A stretch of DNA of 64,000 nucleotides. It comes from Mesobacillus maritimus. Its GTDB lineage: Bacteria > Bacillota > Bacilli > Bacillales > Cytobacillaceae. A model generated the notes under the pieces. The model was not told the DNA's origin and did no database searches. It saw only the letters and a program-made list of their open reading frames with translations. The stretch spans positions 1-64,000 of the forward strand of contig NZ_JACWFH010000020.1 of the NCBI RefSeq assembly GCF_019749255.1. The letters run 5' to 3'. A program made the position numbers and the translations under genes. Numbering within the stretch: position 1 is the stretch's first letter; each line of letters starts with the position of its first letter. Shown one piece after another: positions 16,887-26,095 of this stretch.

Positions 16887-18119
16887 CTATTTGGATAAAA
16901 GAGAGAGGACGGTTTCTAATACGACATTCACGCCTTTTTCACAGTCTTCCCAGCTCGTTAATTCCTCCTCACAATGGCTTTTTCCATTGACACTAGGAAT
17001 AAAAATCATAGCGGATGGAATATAGCTTTGAAGAAATTGGGCATCATGTCCTGCACCACTCACCATTCTCTTATAGGAATAGCCTAGAGTTTTTGTCGCT
17101 TGTTCAACAGCGTTAACTACTTCTTCGTCAAACCAAACAGTATCGCGCCCCCATAGCTTTGTTGCTTTAATCTCGCACCCTTCATGATTAGGAGATTGAG
17201 TTAAACTATGAACAATTTCTTCTACTTTTTGAATGGTAGCTGGATTTTTGTGTCTTGCTTCCAAAGTGAACACGACTTTATTCGGAATCACAGTATGAAT
17301 ACTAGGGTAGACGTTCAATCTTCCCATAGTATAAACCAAATCGTTATCTAGCTTCTGTAATTTTGCACGAGCTTCGGTAATTAAATTGTTTGTTGCAAAA
17401 AGGGCATCTTTTCTCATCGACATTGGTGTTGTACCAGCATGGTCGGACTCCCCAGTTACTTCGATTTCATAGCAACACATTCCAAGTACACATTCAACAA
17501 CACCAATATTCACATTTTCATGCTCTAGGATTGGTCCTTGTTCAATATGAATTTCCACAAAAGCACTAGCTTCTCTTAAGCGGTTGGCTTCATCGCCTTC
17601 GTAACCGATGGATTTTAACGCTTCACCGAATTTAATTCCATCTTTATCTGTGCTCTGCAACATTTTCTCTTTATCGAATTTGCCTGATAACACCCCAGAT
17701 GCCATCATCGATGGTTCAAAACGTGCGCCTTCTTCATTCGTAATATTGGCAATCGTAATCGGAACCTTTGGCTTGATCTTATGGTCTACTAGTGAACGTA
17801 TCACTTCTAGCCCTGCAAGTACTCCAAATACGCCATCAAACCGGCCCCCTTTTTTTACGGAATCAAGATGGGATCCAATGACAATTGGTGGCTTATCTTC
17901 TATTCCTTCTAATGTAGCGTACATATTCCCCATGTCGTCTACTTTTACCTCTAAACCCAGGCTCTCACAGCAGGAACGAAAATAGTTTCGAGCTAATCGA
18001 TCTTCTTCAGATAAAGAAAGCCGTGTAACTCCATTCTTTTCCGTCCGTCCAAAATCAGCAAATTCTTCAAGAGTAAGCTTCAATCTTTCGCCATTAATTA
18101 AGACCTTCTGCTTTTGCAT
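16887..18119 (-). CDS. Zn-dependent N-carbamoyl-amino-acid hydrolase (beta-ureidopropionase type)
   Basis: The 410-residue protein belongs to the M20-like amidase/hydantoinase-carbamoylase family. Metal residues are seen in IGSHLDSVKKGGRFDGVFG (about 81-99), NITNEEGARF (E pair), FVEIHIEQGP (H) and the C-terminal GAGHDAQF histidine; a TMGRLNVYPSIHTVIPN dimerisation/substrate loop is present. The family contains L-N-carbamoylases, allantoate amidohydrolase and bacterial beta-ureidopropionase. With preT, preA and dihydropyrimidinase next door, hydrolysis of N-carbamoyl-beta-alanine to beta-alanine, CO2 and ammonia is the best fit. Allantoate is the main alternative. Confidence 0.85.
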   Translation of the reverse strand: MQKQKVLINGERLKLTLEEFADFGRTEKNGVTRLSLSEEDRLARNYFRSCCESLGLEVKVDDMGNMYATLEGIEDKPPIVIGSHLDSVKKGGRFDGVFGVLAGLEVIRSLVDHKIKPKVPITIANITNEEGARFEPSMMASGVLSGKFDKEKMLQSTDKDGIKFGEALKSIGYEGDEANRLREASAFVEIHIEQGPILEHENVNIGVVECVLGMCCYEIEVTGESDHAGTTPMSMRKDALFATNNLITEARAKLQKLDNDLVYTMGRLNVYPSIHTVIPNKVVFTLEARHKNPATIQKVEEIVHSLTQSPNHEGCEIKATKLWGRDTVWFDEEVVNAVEQATKTLGYSYKRMVSGAGHDAQFLQSYIPSAMIFIPSVNGKSHCEEELTSWEDCEKGVNVVLETVLSLLSK

Positions 18120-18567
18120 AATTGCACACTCCTTTTTTATATTTAGTTTTTTATATGCATTAATAACATATAAAATAAAATATTAATTTAATAATAACAT
18201 AAAATATTTTATATTTCTTTAACTTTTCAGAATTTTTGTTGAAACCTTGCAGTCGGAGAACAGGCAGATGGGGATGATTATTTTTATCAAAATGAAGAAT
18301 TCCTTAAGTGGGGACTTGTAAATATTAAAAAATAAATCAATTTTAAAAATTAATTGAATAAAGTGATTTAATATAATATTATTAAAGCAATCTATTAAAA
18401 ATGAATTCCAACAATGATATCTTTAAATTCTGAGGGGATATACGGTTTTGCTCACGAAAAGTGAAGTCCTAGAGTGGCACTCAGCCCAGCTCAATTAACT
18501 ACCTTTATAGAGGGCCTAAAACAAGGGTTTTTTGAAAATACAAAGGAAGGAAGGAGTGAAAAACTCG
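18120..18567. other. AT-rich divergent intergenic region
   Basis: It lies between the divergent N-carbamoyl hydrolase and the crotonase pseudogene and is very AT-rich (18150-18420). It must hold the promoters of both. I found no clear operator. An AAGGAGTG ribosome binding site ends it at 18551-18558. Confidence 0.4.
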
Positions 18568-19362
18568 ATGAGGGTGACGATTAAACGGACCGAAAAAGAT
18601 GGCAAAATTACGCTATAAGAAAGCGGTTCTTTTGCGATTGTAACGATTAACCGTCCAGATTTAAAGAATGCATTAACCAACAGAATGTGGGAAGACCTAG
18701 CAGACATAGGAAGGCGGATTCCTAAAAATCCAAAAAACAAAGTGGTGATTTTACGGGGAAGTAAAAACCGTTTTACCTCGGGATCGGATATTAAGCAATT
18801 TAACGAACTTTCTATGCAAGAAGCGAACCTGGCCTTCAACAAAATGGAAGAAGCTATATCTACATTTGAAAAGATCCCATTGCCTACGATTGGTAGCATC
18901 AATGGACCTGCGATGGGGGCGGGCTTTGAACTAGCCTTGGCATGTGACATCCGGATTGGGACGTCTAATACTTTAATGGGAATTCCTGTCGAAAGACTCG
19001 GAATTACCTTGAATCAAGTTTTCGTCAAAAAGATTGCTGATTATATTGGCAAAAGTCAGACGATGGATCTTGTTTATACCGATCGCTTACTAAAACCAAA
19101 AGAATGCTATGACTTAGGTTTCTTAAATTACCTTTTGGAAGAAGACGAAGATATCAATTCATTCACCATTCAAATCGGAAAGATCATCATGGAACAGTCT
19201 CCAGCCTCTGTCTTGGCTGTTAAAAGGTCTGTATCCTTTAACAACCCAACCATCTCAATTCCATGGGAAACTGGTGTAAGTTCAAGTCTGGATCCGATTG
19301 ACTTCACTGAAGGAGTTCGTTCATTTGTGGAAAAAAGAAAACCAAATTTTCTGAGGAGATGA
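18568..19362 (+). pseudogene. Crotonase (enoyl-CoA hydratase/isomerase) with early stop codon
   Basis: The frame from ATG 18568, which has a good AAGGAGTG ribosome binding site, runs 16 codons to TAA at 18616-18618 and then stays open in the same frame to 19362. Codons after the stop still encode the family's first strand, SFAIVTINRPDLKNALTN, so the stop is inside the gene. The rest has the oxyanion-hole segment NRFTSGSDIKQF and the INGPAMGAGFELALACDIRIG block of an enoyl-CoA hydratase/isomerase. Without read-through, translation from the next ATG (18685) would miss about 39 residues. The gene overlaps the CoA-transferase region, so the pair probably once acted together. Confidence 0.7.
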
Positions 19363-19367
19363 TTCGA

Positions 19368-20567
19368 ATGCAACCATTAACAGGAATAAAGGTCATTGAC
19401 TTAACCCGAATTTTAAGTGGGCCCTATTGCACGATGACGCTAGCCGACCTTGGTGCAGAAGTAATAAAAATTGAAACACCAAACGGGGACGATACCCGAC
19501 AATGGGGTCCACCCTTTATTCAAGATGAAAGTGCCTACTTTTTAAGCGTCAATCGAAATAAAAAAAGCATGATTTTGAACTTAAAAGAAGAGCAAGGGAA
19601 AGAGGTCTTTTTCAAACTGATTCAGGATGCAGACGTTGTCGTCGAAAACTTCCGACCAGGAACCTTAAAAAGGCTGGGCATTGACTATGAGGTGTTAAAG
19701 GAACACAACAAAGGCATTATTCTTGCGTCGATATCAGGCTTTGGTCAAACTGGATCCTATGCGCAAAAGCCTGGGTATGATATTTTAGCACAAGGGATGG
19801 GTGGGTTAATGTCTGTTACGGGTGAGCCAGGACGCCGACCTGTCAAAGCAGGCTTCTCCATAGCCGATGTCGGTACGGGAATGTGGGCTGCATTTGGCAT
19901 TCTTGTCGCTTTACATGAACGGCACCGTTCCGGGGAAGGGCAGTGGATTGATACGTCCTTGTTAGATACGGTGGTTTCATGGCAAACCTACTTAGCAGGT
20001 AATTATTTTGCTTCCGGAATTAACCCGCAACCATTAGGGGATGCACATCCGAATATCGTTCCTTATCAAGGATTTGAAGCTTCAGATGGTCATTTTATTG
20101 TTGCGGTAGGCAATGATCATCTATGGAAGAAATTTGTAGACGTTGTTGGACTTCGAAGCTTGGATGATCCTAAGTATGCGACCAATCCACAGCGTGTTGA
20201 ACAACGTGAAGAGATCATTTCACTTTTAGATGAAGTCTTTCAGACTAAAACAGTGGATGAGTGGCTTACTTTATTTGAACTGGGGAAAATTCCGTGTGGA
20301 CCAATCAATTCTATGTCAGATATCTTAAATGATTCCCATCTGCTTGAGCGGGAGATGGTCGTAGAAAAAGATCATCCTACACTTGGTAGCATCAAAATGC
20401 TCGGGATCCCTGTAAAATTTTCACGAACGCCTGGAGAAATTAAAACCGTTCCGCCACAATTGGGGGAGAACACCACGGAAATTCTCCGTCACTTAGGATA
20501 TAGTGAGGAAGAAATAAACGATTTAAGTGATTTAAATATTACTGCTTCAGAGAGTGCAAAGGTATAA
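19368..20567 (+). CDS. CaiB/BaiF family (class III) CoA-transferase
   Basis: The 399-residue enzyme begins MQPLTGIKVIDLTRILSGPYC and has VENFRPGTLKRLGIDYE and the catalytic aspartate in GYDILAQGMGGLMSVTG (about residue 138). Class III transferases move CoA between carboxylic acids (for example formyl, carnitine, succinyl or 2-methylacyl groups). ATG 19368 is preferred to 19359 because GAGGAG lies 9 bases upstream of it. It follows the crotonase pseudogene directly and ends in a strong terminator. The acid it activates is unknown; it may deal with malonate or a methylmalonate-related acid from the pyrimidine pathway, but this is a guess. Confidence 0.88.
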   Translation: MQPLTGIKVIDLTRILSGPYCTMTLADLGAEVIKIETPNGDDTRQWGPPFIQDESAYFLSVNRNKKSMILNLKEEQGKEVFFKLIQDADVVVENFRPGTLKRLGIDYEVLKEHNKGIILASISGFGQTGSYAQKPGYDILAQGMGGLMSVTGEPGRRPVKAGFSIADVGTGMWAAFGILVALHERHRSGEGQWIDTSLLDTVVSWQTYLAGNYFASGINPQPLGDAHPNIVPYQGFEASDGHFIVAVGNDHLWKKFVDVVGLRSLDDPKYATNPQRVEQREEIISLLDEVFQTKTVDEWLTLFELGKIPCGPINSMSDILNDSHLLEREMVVEKDHPTLGSIKMLGIPVKFSRTPGEIKTVPPQLGENTTEILRHLGYSEEEINDLSDLNITASESAKV

Positions 20568-20637
20568 GAAATTTAGAGAGAAGGTTATGTATTAAGATGA
20601 TTGAAAATTCTAATATTAGTAAAATGGTAAAGGGGAT

Positions 20638-20688
20638 AGGGTTAAAAGACATCGTTTGTATTCGATTTCTTTTAACCCTCTTTTTTTC
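20638..20688 (+). terminator. Strong Rho-independent terminator
   Basis: AGGGTTAAAAGA (20639-20649) pairs with TCTTTTAACCCT (20668-20679), followed by CTTTTTTTCC. It closes the CoA-transferase transcript. Confidence 0.85.
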
Positions 20689-20751
20689 CTGAGGCGTTTT
20701 TATAAAAATTTCTGCTTTATAAGAGCGAAAACCTAGGCATACGGATTTAGG

Positions 20752-21200
20752 TTAAAGAACCATTTCAATTCCAGTGCTTTTTTCAAACTGAACTCTAGAA
20801 ACTTGAATCGTAATTGATTCTAACTCAATCTCAACAATTGAAAGTAAGCCTTTAAAAAATGCTTGCTTGAATATCCTCCTCAATCGTTTGGACAATAGTT
20901 TGATTTTGTGGTGATATGAGGTCCATTTGAACGGTTAGTTTAGGTGTATGGATCAAACGATATTCAATATTGCTCACTTTTCCAACCAAGGGTAAATTCT
21001 TGCATGTATGCAAAACGATTTCTTTTATCACATTTTCATAAATCGAAATGGTTCCTTTTGTGAAATTAGGTTGAATAATTGTGTTTTCCCTATCAGCGTT
21101 TGTTGCTTGGAAAGAACTTTCTTGCCTTTTTGGATGAATTTTTTTAAACGGTTGGGCTCTATTTGGACATGAGGAATTGGAACGCTTGGGAGACTATGGA
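20752..21200 (-). pseudogene. Decayed Asp23/Gls24-like gene (frameshifts, no start)
   Basis: No intact frame exists here, but three minus-strand frames join into one protein-like sequence: PHVQIEPNRLKKFIQKGKK (near 21160), then NTIIQPNFTKGTISIYENVI ... IEYRLIHTPKLTVQMDLISP, then after a shift in a run of six T (about 20850) FKGLLSIVEIELESITIQVSRVQFE to a stop at 20752. The helix/strand pattern, with G-x-I-x-I-x-x-x-V-I and a paired V-D-L strand, looks like an Asp23/Gls24 (YloU-like) domain. I found no start codon. It abuts the stop of the uracil-DNA glycosylase gene, so it was probably its operon partner. Confidence 0.4.
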
Positions 21201-21778
21201 CCTTCCCCTAGGTTTGCCCCAAACTCTGCTACTAGTTTCCAATCCTCGATAAAAAGTGGCCATAAATTAGGACGTCTCCTTACCGCTAGAGGATGATAAG
21301 CGACGGTTGTTGTGTACCCATTAACATCATGGACTTTGCCTCGTAACGATTTCACATCCATTTCTTGATTTTGAAAAAAGGATTGAACAGCAATATTTCC
21401 GAGGCAGACAATCCTTTTTGGTTGCATTGCCTGTAACTGTTGAGTGAGATGATTCATGCAGATTTGCCGGGTTTGTTCTTTCTCATATGCTCGTGTTGGT
21501 TTTCTTTTTAAAACATAGGTTACATAAAGGTCTTCCACTTGTAGCCCAACTTCGTAGGCTGCTTTTTGCAAGGTTTGTCTTGTCCCACAAACGAAGGGTT
21601 TGTTGTCACGATCCTCGCGTGCCCCAGGATTATCCAATATAATCATAATTGGCGCATTAGGGTTTCCTTCACCCCAAATCATTCGGGAACCATGCTTATA
21701 GAGGCCACATTCAGAACAATTTTTTAGATGTTCAGGTGTTGGCTCTTCTGGCCATAATGAAGCGCAAAAGTCAGACAA
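21194..21778 (-). CDS. Uracil-DNA glycosylase family protein (family 4/5-like)
   Basis: The 194-residue protein removes uracil or related lesions from DNA if it follows its family. Cysteines C21 and C24 (NCSECGLY) with two later ones (QICMNHL, RIVCLGN) fit a 4Fe-4S cluster. WGEGNPNAPIMIILDNPG is the catalytic loop region and VAYHPLAVRRRPN supplies the conserved HP motif. The usual GEAPG is replaced by LDNPG, with Asn in place of the common acidic residue, so the specificity may differ. A signal for a nearby promoter is not clear. In a pyrimidine-catabolic neighbourhood this may be coincidence. Confidence 0.8.
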   Translation of the reverse strand: MSDFCASLWPEEPTPEHLKNCSECGLYKHGSRMIWGEGNPNAPIMIILDNPGAREDRDNKPFVCGTRQTLQKAAYEVGLQVEDLYVTYVLKRKPTRAYEKEQTRQICMNHLTQQLQAMQPKRIVCLGNIAVQSFFQNQEMDVKSLRGKVHDVNGYTTTVAYHPLAVRRRPNLWPLFIEDWKLVAEFGANLGEGP

Positions 21779-22066
21779 AGTAACTCCTCCTCAATAGAAA
21801 AATGATGTGTATACTATGCCCAATTTTCAACTGAGTTCTCGCATGTTCGTTCCTTTTTGGTATGAAAGTGTATCTTTTTTTATTCCCCAAAAATTTACAA
21901 ACATTATTGTTGAGTTTTTCGTACAACGCGATTAGAATCAATAAAGTATTTAGAAAAAGTTCGAAGCTGTAAAATATAGACATCATCAGTGAGTAGGCTC
22001 TTTAACATTTAATTAAGGCGTGTATGGAGTCCAATCGAGAATGAGAAAGCAGGAAAGGATTTTGAT

Positions 22067-23494
22067 ATGAGTAAAACAATAGAAAACAGGTCAACGATTG
22101 TCGCGTTGTTGCTGGCGGGTACGTTCATTGCGATTTTGAATCAAACTTTAATGATTACCGCAATTCCACCGATTATGGAGGAAATGAACATTACCGCAAA
22201 CAGTGCCCAATGGTTAACGACTATTTTTATGTTAGTCAATGGAATTATGATTCCGATTAGTGCGTTTTTATTGGAACGATTTACAACAAGGCAGTTATTT
22301 ATTACAGCGATGAGTGTGTTCGCGCTTGGGACACTCGTTGCTGGAATCGCACCTAACTTCGGTGTGTTATTACTTGGTCGCGTGATTCAATCAAGTGGAG
22401 CTGGGGTTATGCTCCCACTCATGCAAACCGTGTTTTTTATGATTTTCCCAGTCCATAAGCGGGGAGCAGCAATGGGTCTAGTTGGGCTCGTGATTTCGTT
22501 CGCGCCGGCCATCGGTCCAGCGTTATCTGGATGGGTGACAGAGCATTATTCATGGAGAGTGTTATTTTATATCATTTTCCCAATTGCTCTAATTGATATC
22601 CTAATTGCTTCAAAAGTATTGAAGAATGTAACCGAAGTAAGTCGGCCAAAAGTCGATGTTCTTTCTATTATGTTGTCTTCCTTAGGTTTCGGTGGATTGC
22701 TCTATGGATTTACTAGTGCCGGAAATGCCGGATGGCTTGCGCCTGTGACACTCTTGTCACTTGCTGTGGGAGCTGTTTCACTACTAGCCTTTATTTTAAG
22801 GCAATTCCGCTTAGCTCATCCAATGCTTGAATTCCGCGTCTTTAAAGAGTCACTGTTCCCACAGGCGATTGTGATCGGGATGATTACGTTTATGGGCTTA
22901 ATTGGCGTTGAAACCATCATCCCATTATTTATGCAAAATATGCGAGAATTCACCGCTTTTGAAGCCGGGTTGGCACTATTACCGGGTGCATTGATTACCG
23001 GTTTATTATCTCCGATAACGGGTCGAGTTTTTGATAAAATCGGTGCCAGATGGCTCGTTATTACAGGGTTAACCATCATGACAGTGGCTTCCTATCTGTA
23101 CACGAATCTTGGACCAACCACTTCCTTTACTTATATCACTGTGATCTATTCGTTAAGGATGTTTGGAATGTCCATGGTAATGATGCCTGTCTCAACGGCA
23201 GCGTTAAACAGATTGCCAAAACATTTAATTGCTCATGGAGCAGCCATGGACAATACATTAAAGATGGTGGCAGCTTCGGTTGGAACGGCTGTTTTGGTAA
23301 CGGTGATGACGACAACTGCTTCGACTGTTGAAGCGAGTCCGGCAATCCCGTACCCTGACATACACGGTGCCAATATTGCCTTAATGGTGGTAACTGGACT
23401 GTCGGCAATTGCATTGCTTCTCTCGTTTACAATTAAAGACCGTAAGTCAAAGACTGCTGGTGAGCGTCAATTGAATGAAGTGAAAGAGCAATAA
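22067..23494 (+). CDS. MDR-type MFS transporter (DHA2/EmrB-QacA family)
   Basis: The 475-residue membrane protein has about 14 transmembrane segments. It starts with TIVALLLAGTFIAILNQTLMITAIPPIMEEM and carries the motif-C-like PAIGPALSGWVTEHYSWR, both diagnostic of the DHA2 (14-TMS) drug:H+ antiporter family. Members export lipophilic cations, dyes and antibiotics. No adjacent TetR or MarR regulator is visible. AGGAAAGG lies upstream of the ATG. A terminator follows. Confidence 0.9.
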   Translation: MSKTIENRSTIVALLLAGTFIAILNQTLMITAIPPIMEEMNITANSAQWLTTIFMLVNGIMIPISAFLLERFTTRQLFITAMSVFALGTLVAGIAPNFGVLLLGRVIQSSGAGVMLPLMQTVFFMIFPVHKRGAAMGLVGLVISFAPAIGPALSGWVTEHYSWRVLFYIIFPIALIDILIASKVLKNVTEVSRPKVDVLSIMLSSLGFGGLLYGFTSAGNAGWLAPVTLLSLAVGAVSLLAFILRQFRLAHPMLEFRVFKESLFPQAIVIGMITFMGLIGVETIIPLFMQNMREFTAFEAGLALLPGALITGLLSPITGRVFDKIGARWLVITGLTIMTVASYLYTNLGPTTSFTYITVIYSLRMFGMSMVMMPVSTAALNRLPKHLIAHGAAMDNTLKMVAASVGTAVLVTVMTTTASTVEASPAIPYPDIHGANIALMVVTGLSAIALLLSFTIKDRKSKTAGERQLNEVKEQ

Positions 23495-23854
23495 TCAATA
23501 AACATGAAAAGGAGTGCTAGGTTTCTTCTAGAAATATAGGAGACTCGCACTCTTTTTCTTTTTAAACGGACTCTGATGTTTTTTAGATAAAAGACAAAAG
23601 GTTTGAGCCAATGGTATACTTCAATTAAAGTGAAATGAACTTGAAAACATAGGTTGACACTTTAAAACTAGCTATATGCTCTTGGATGTTTGCAAACTTT
23701 TATGAAAACATCCTTTTAGGATGAATTTACTGTATCTTTGGAACTTTCTTTGAATTACTCATAGATAGGGGTGCTTATAGTCCATGGATTTTTGATGTTA
23801 GGTGAGTGGTGCAGTACTAGCGGATTTTGGAAAATTGTTAAAGGAGTGTCTTAG
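23495..23854. other. Intergenic region with terminator, upstream of the M50 gene
   Basis: It begins with the terminator of the MFS gene (23505-23560). Further on, TTGACA near 23653 could be a -35, but no clean -10 follows at 17 bases. No gene was seen. Confidence 0.4.
23505..23560 (+). terminator. Rho-independent terminator
   Basis: AAAAGGAGTGC and GCACTCTTTTT form an imperfect stem (one bulged G) with an inner TTTCTTCTAGAAA hairpin, followed by a T-rich run. Confidence 0.6.
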
Positions 23855-24925
23855 ATGAATAAAGTTTTCTCCCCATTAAACATAAGTATTCTCGTTGTGA
23901 TTGGAGCATTTGGTTTCTCGTTTACTTCATTTGCGGAGAATACCAACACCATTTTCTTTAGCCTGATCGTAATGTTTCTCGTCTTATTTATTCATGAACT
24001 TGGCCATGTTATCGGAGCTAAGCTTGCACATTATGAGTTTGTCTTTATGACGGTAGGACCAATCACCATTGAAAAAAGTCCCAATTTGAAAATTGTACCC
24101 AATCATAATTGGTTAACCTTCGGAGGTGTGGCTAGTTGTGTGCCAGGAAAGGGGGAGTTAGCCGGTTTGGTGAAACGTCACCAGCTCTTTGTTGCGGGCG
24201 GTCCGATTATGACCCTTCTCTTCTTTTTAGTAGGACTCATTATTTGGCTCTTGTCCGATCATTCCCTAGCTTTTATGTTTATGATATTAAATGCAGCCAT
24301 TTTCTTTGCAACGGCGATTCCGTTTCAAGGGACCTTTAAGTCTGACGGTGCTGTGTTTCTCTTTTTACGAAAAGGTGGGAAGGAAGCAGAAACATTTTTG
24401 GCAGAACTTTTATTATTGAAGGAAATGATGTCGCCAAAGAAACCAGCAGAGTGGGATAAAAAGTTATTAGATGAGGTAAGAGGAGCAGAAGCTTCGCCTG
24501 CTAAAGCAATTATTGCCTGTTATTTATTTTATTATGATTTGATTACAACCAATTTTACTGCAGCATCGAGTGGGGTAGAGTCCTTTAAAGAGATTCCCCT
24601 TACAAATAAAAACAAAATCAATCTTCAATTGATTACCCATATTCGCCAAATTGACGAGCTTTTTTCCGGAGAGCCTGATATCCAAAAGATGAAAGAACTA
24701 CATAAGAGCATGACAAAAATGGAGCCAATAAGTTATACACGAAGTGAAGCGATTCTGAAATACCTGCAAAATGAACCTGAAAAGGCATTGCAATTGCTGG
24801 AAGAAGTTTTAGGAAAATGTGAAAAGGGGATTGAGGGGTACGGCTTTTTTGAGGCAGAACGGAAGCTAACACAGCTTGTTATTCAGTATCTCAGTACACA
24901 TGGAGATGGGTCATTTGCATCCTAA
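23855..24925 (+). CDS. M50-type membrane metalloprotease (site-2 protease-like)
   Basis: The 356-residue protein has a zinc motif HELGH at residues 47-51 inside a hydrophobic segment, and a second metal region FKSDGAVFL at about 160-168 (the NPDG-like aspartate). Both are the marks of intramembrane M50 peptidases. The first 180 residues hold about four transmembrane segments; the last 170 form a soluble helical C-terminal region that is not a PDZ domain. Such enzymes cleave anti-sigma factors or other membrane proteins. It is monocistronic and ends in a terminator. Its substrate is unknown. Confidence 0.75.
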   Translation: MNKVFSPLNISILVVIGAFGFSFTSFAENTNTIFFSLIVMFLVLFIHELGHVIGAKLAHYEFVFMTVGPITIEKSPNLKIVPNHNWLTFGGVASCVPGKGELAGLVKRHQLFVAGGPIMTLLFFLVGLIIWLLSDHSLAFMFMILNAAIFFATAIPFQGTFKSDGAVFLFLRKGGKEAETFLAELLLLKEMMSPKKPAEWDKKLLDEVRGAEASPAKAIIACYLFYYDLITTNFTAASSGVESFKEIPLTNKNKINLQLITHIRQIDELFSGEPDIQKMKELHKSMTKMEPISYTRSEAILKYLQNEPEKALQLLEEVLGKCEKGIEGYGFFEAERKLTQLVIQYLSTHGDGSFAS

Positions 24926-24990
24926 AGCCTTCACCAGGCATTATTGAGTATAGGTGAATCACCTTTACGTTTACATAGAATGATAAAGCA

Positions 24991-25022
24991 AGAGGAAGTG
25001 ATGGTGATGATCACTTCCTTTC
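24991..25022 (+). terminator. Rho-independent terminator
   Basis: AGGAAGTGAT-ggtgat-GATCACTTCCTTT forms a stem with a short T-rich tail after the M50 gene. Confidence 0.6.
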
Positions 25023-25134
25023 TACATATTTGTCTGAAAATATAAAAATATCCTATCAACAATCTTTTTCACTTGATATACTAATAGTAAAATCGACCCA
25101 AATAAGTTTAACGATAAAGAGAGGATTTCCGGCG

Positions 25135-25854
25135 ATGAGAACGATATTGATAGTGGACGATCAGCCAGAAATTACAGAGCTATTAAAGCTTTATTTAGAA
25201 AAAGAAGGCTATCGAGTATTGGAAGCACATGATGGGATGGATGCCTTCATGTTGATTTCAACCGAGAAAATTGATTTAATGCTCGTGGATTTAATGATGC
25301 CAGTTCTTGACGGCTATCAGCTTATTAAAAAGGTCAGGGAAACTAGACAAATCCCGATTATTATTATTTCAGCCAAAAATGAAGATAATGATAAGATACT
25401 AGGTCTAGGTTTAGGGGCCGATGATTTTATTCAAAAACCCTTTAATCCACTTGAAGTTGTCGCAAGAGTTCAAGCCTTGTTGAGACGTAGTTACAATTAT
25501 TCAAGTGAAGAAACCGGTACATCGCAAGAATCCAAGACTCGTAAAAAAACAGTGGGAGACCTGACTCTAGATGAAGCGACTTTTTCCATCATCCGAAAAG
25601 ATGACGTCATCCAACTCACAAAAATAGAATATAAGATTCTAGAATTGTTGATGGCATCTCCTGGAAGAGTTTATACGAAACAACAAATCTTTGAAAATGT
25701 ATGGAATGATTATTACATGGGTGGCGAAGAAGACAATACCATCAATGTTCATATTTCTAAAATCAGAGAAAAGATTGAAGAACTTCCAAAAAAGCCAGTG
25801 TATCTCAAAACCGTCAGAGGTTTAGGTTATAAATTCGAGAAAAAGAGCACATAA
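25135..25854 (+). CDS. OmpR-family response regulator
   Basis: The 239-residue protein has an N-terminal receiver (acidic pair D8-D9, phospho-acceptor D52 in LVDLMMP, conserved lysine in FIQKPFNP) and a C-terminal winged helix with VGDLTLDEATF, LTKIEYKILELL and INVHISKIREKI. ATG 25135, with GAGAGG about 10 bases upstream, is preferred to the longer frame. It regulates transcription when phosphorylated by the histidine kinase encoded 240 bases downstream, and probably controls the ABC genes that follow. Confidence 0.9.
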   Translation: MRTILIVDDQPEITELLKLYLEKEGYRVLEAHDGMDAFMLISTEKIDLMLVDLMMPVLDGYQLIKKVRETRQIPIIIISAKNEDNDKILGLGLGADDFIQKPFNPLEVVARVQALLRRSYNYSSEETGTSQESKTRKKTVGDLTLDEATFSIIRKDDVIQLTKIEYKILELLMASPGRVYTKQQIFENVWNDYYMGGEEDNTINVHISKIREKIEELPKKPVYLKTVRGLGYKFEKKST

Positions 25855-25863
25855 ATTTAGGTC

Positions 25864-25890
25864 AGGCCTTCCCAAAAGGTCTATTTTTTT
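25864..25890 (+). terminator. Terminator-like hairpin between response regulator and kinase genes
   Basis: AGGCCTT-ccca-AAAGGTCT followed by ATTTTTTTAT. It would make most transcripts end before the kinase gene. Confidence 0.55.
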
Positions 25891-26095
25891 ATAAGGATTT
25901 TTTAGACTTTATTGCTTTACCTGATAAAGGTATCAATGGTTGAGCTATATTGTTCCTTATAAAATAGCGTTTTTTGCATGAAACTAAATTTTAGCTTTTA
26001 AAAACGGCGTTTGGATTTAATAAACAATATTATCAGTCTTTGAAAAATTTATGAAAATGTTATAGGTTTCTAATAAAATCTAGGGAAGCGATCGT

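Noticed and set aside
18470-18490. Sigma-54 promoter (TGGCAC...)
   Set aside because: TGGCAC is present but no TTGC lies at the required spacing.
18516-18950. Minus-strand open frame over the crotonase start
   Set aside because: It is the complement of the crotonase gene, has no ribosome binding site and no protein-family pattern.
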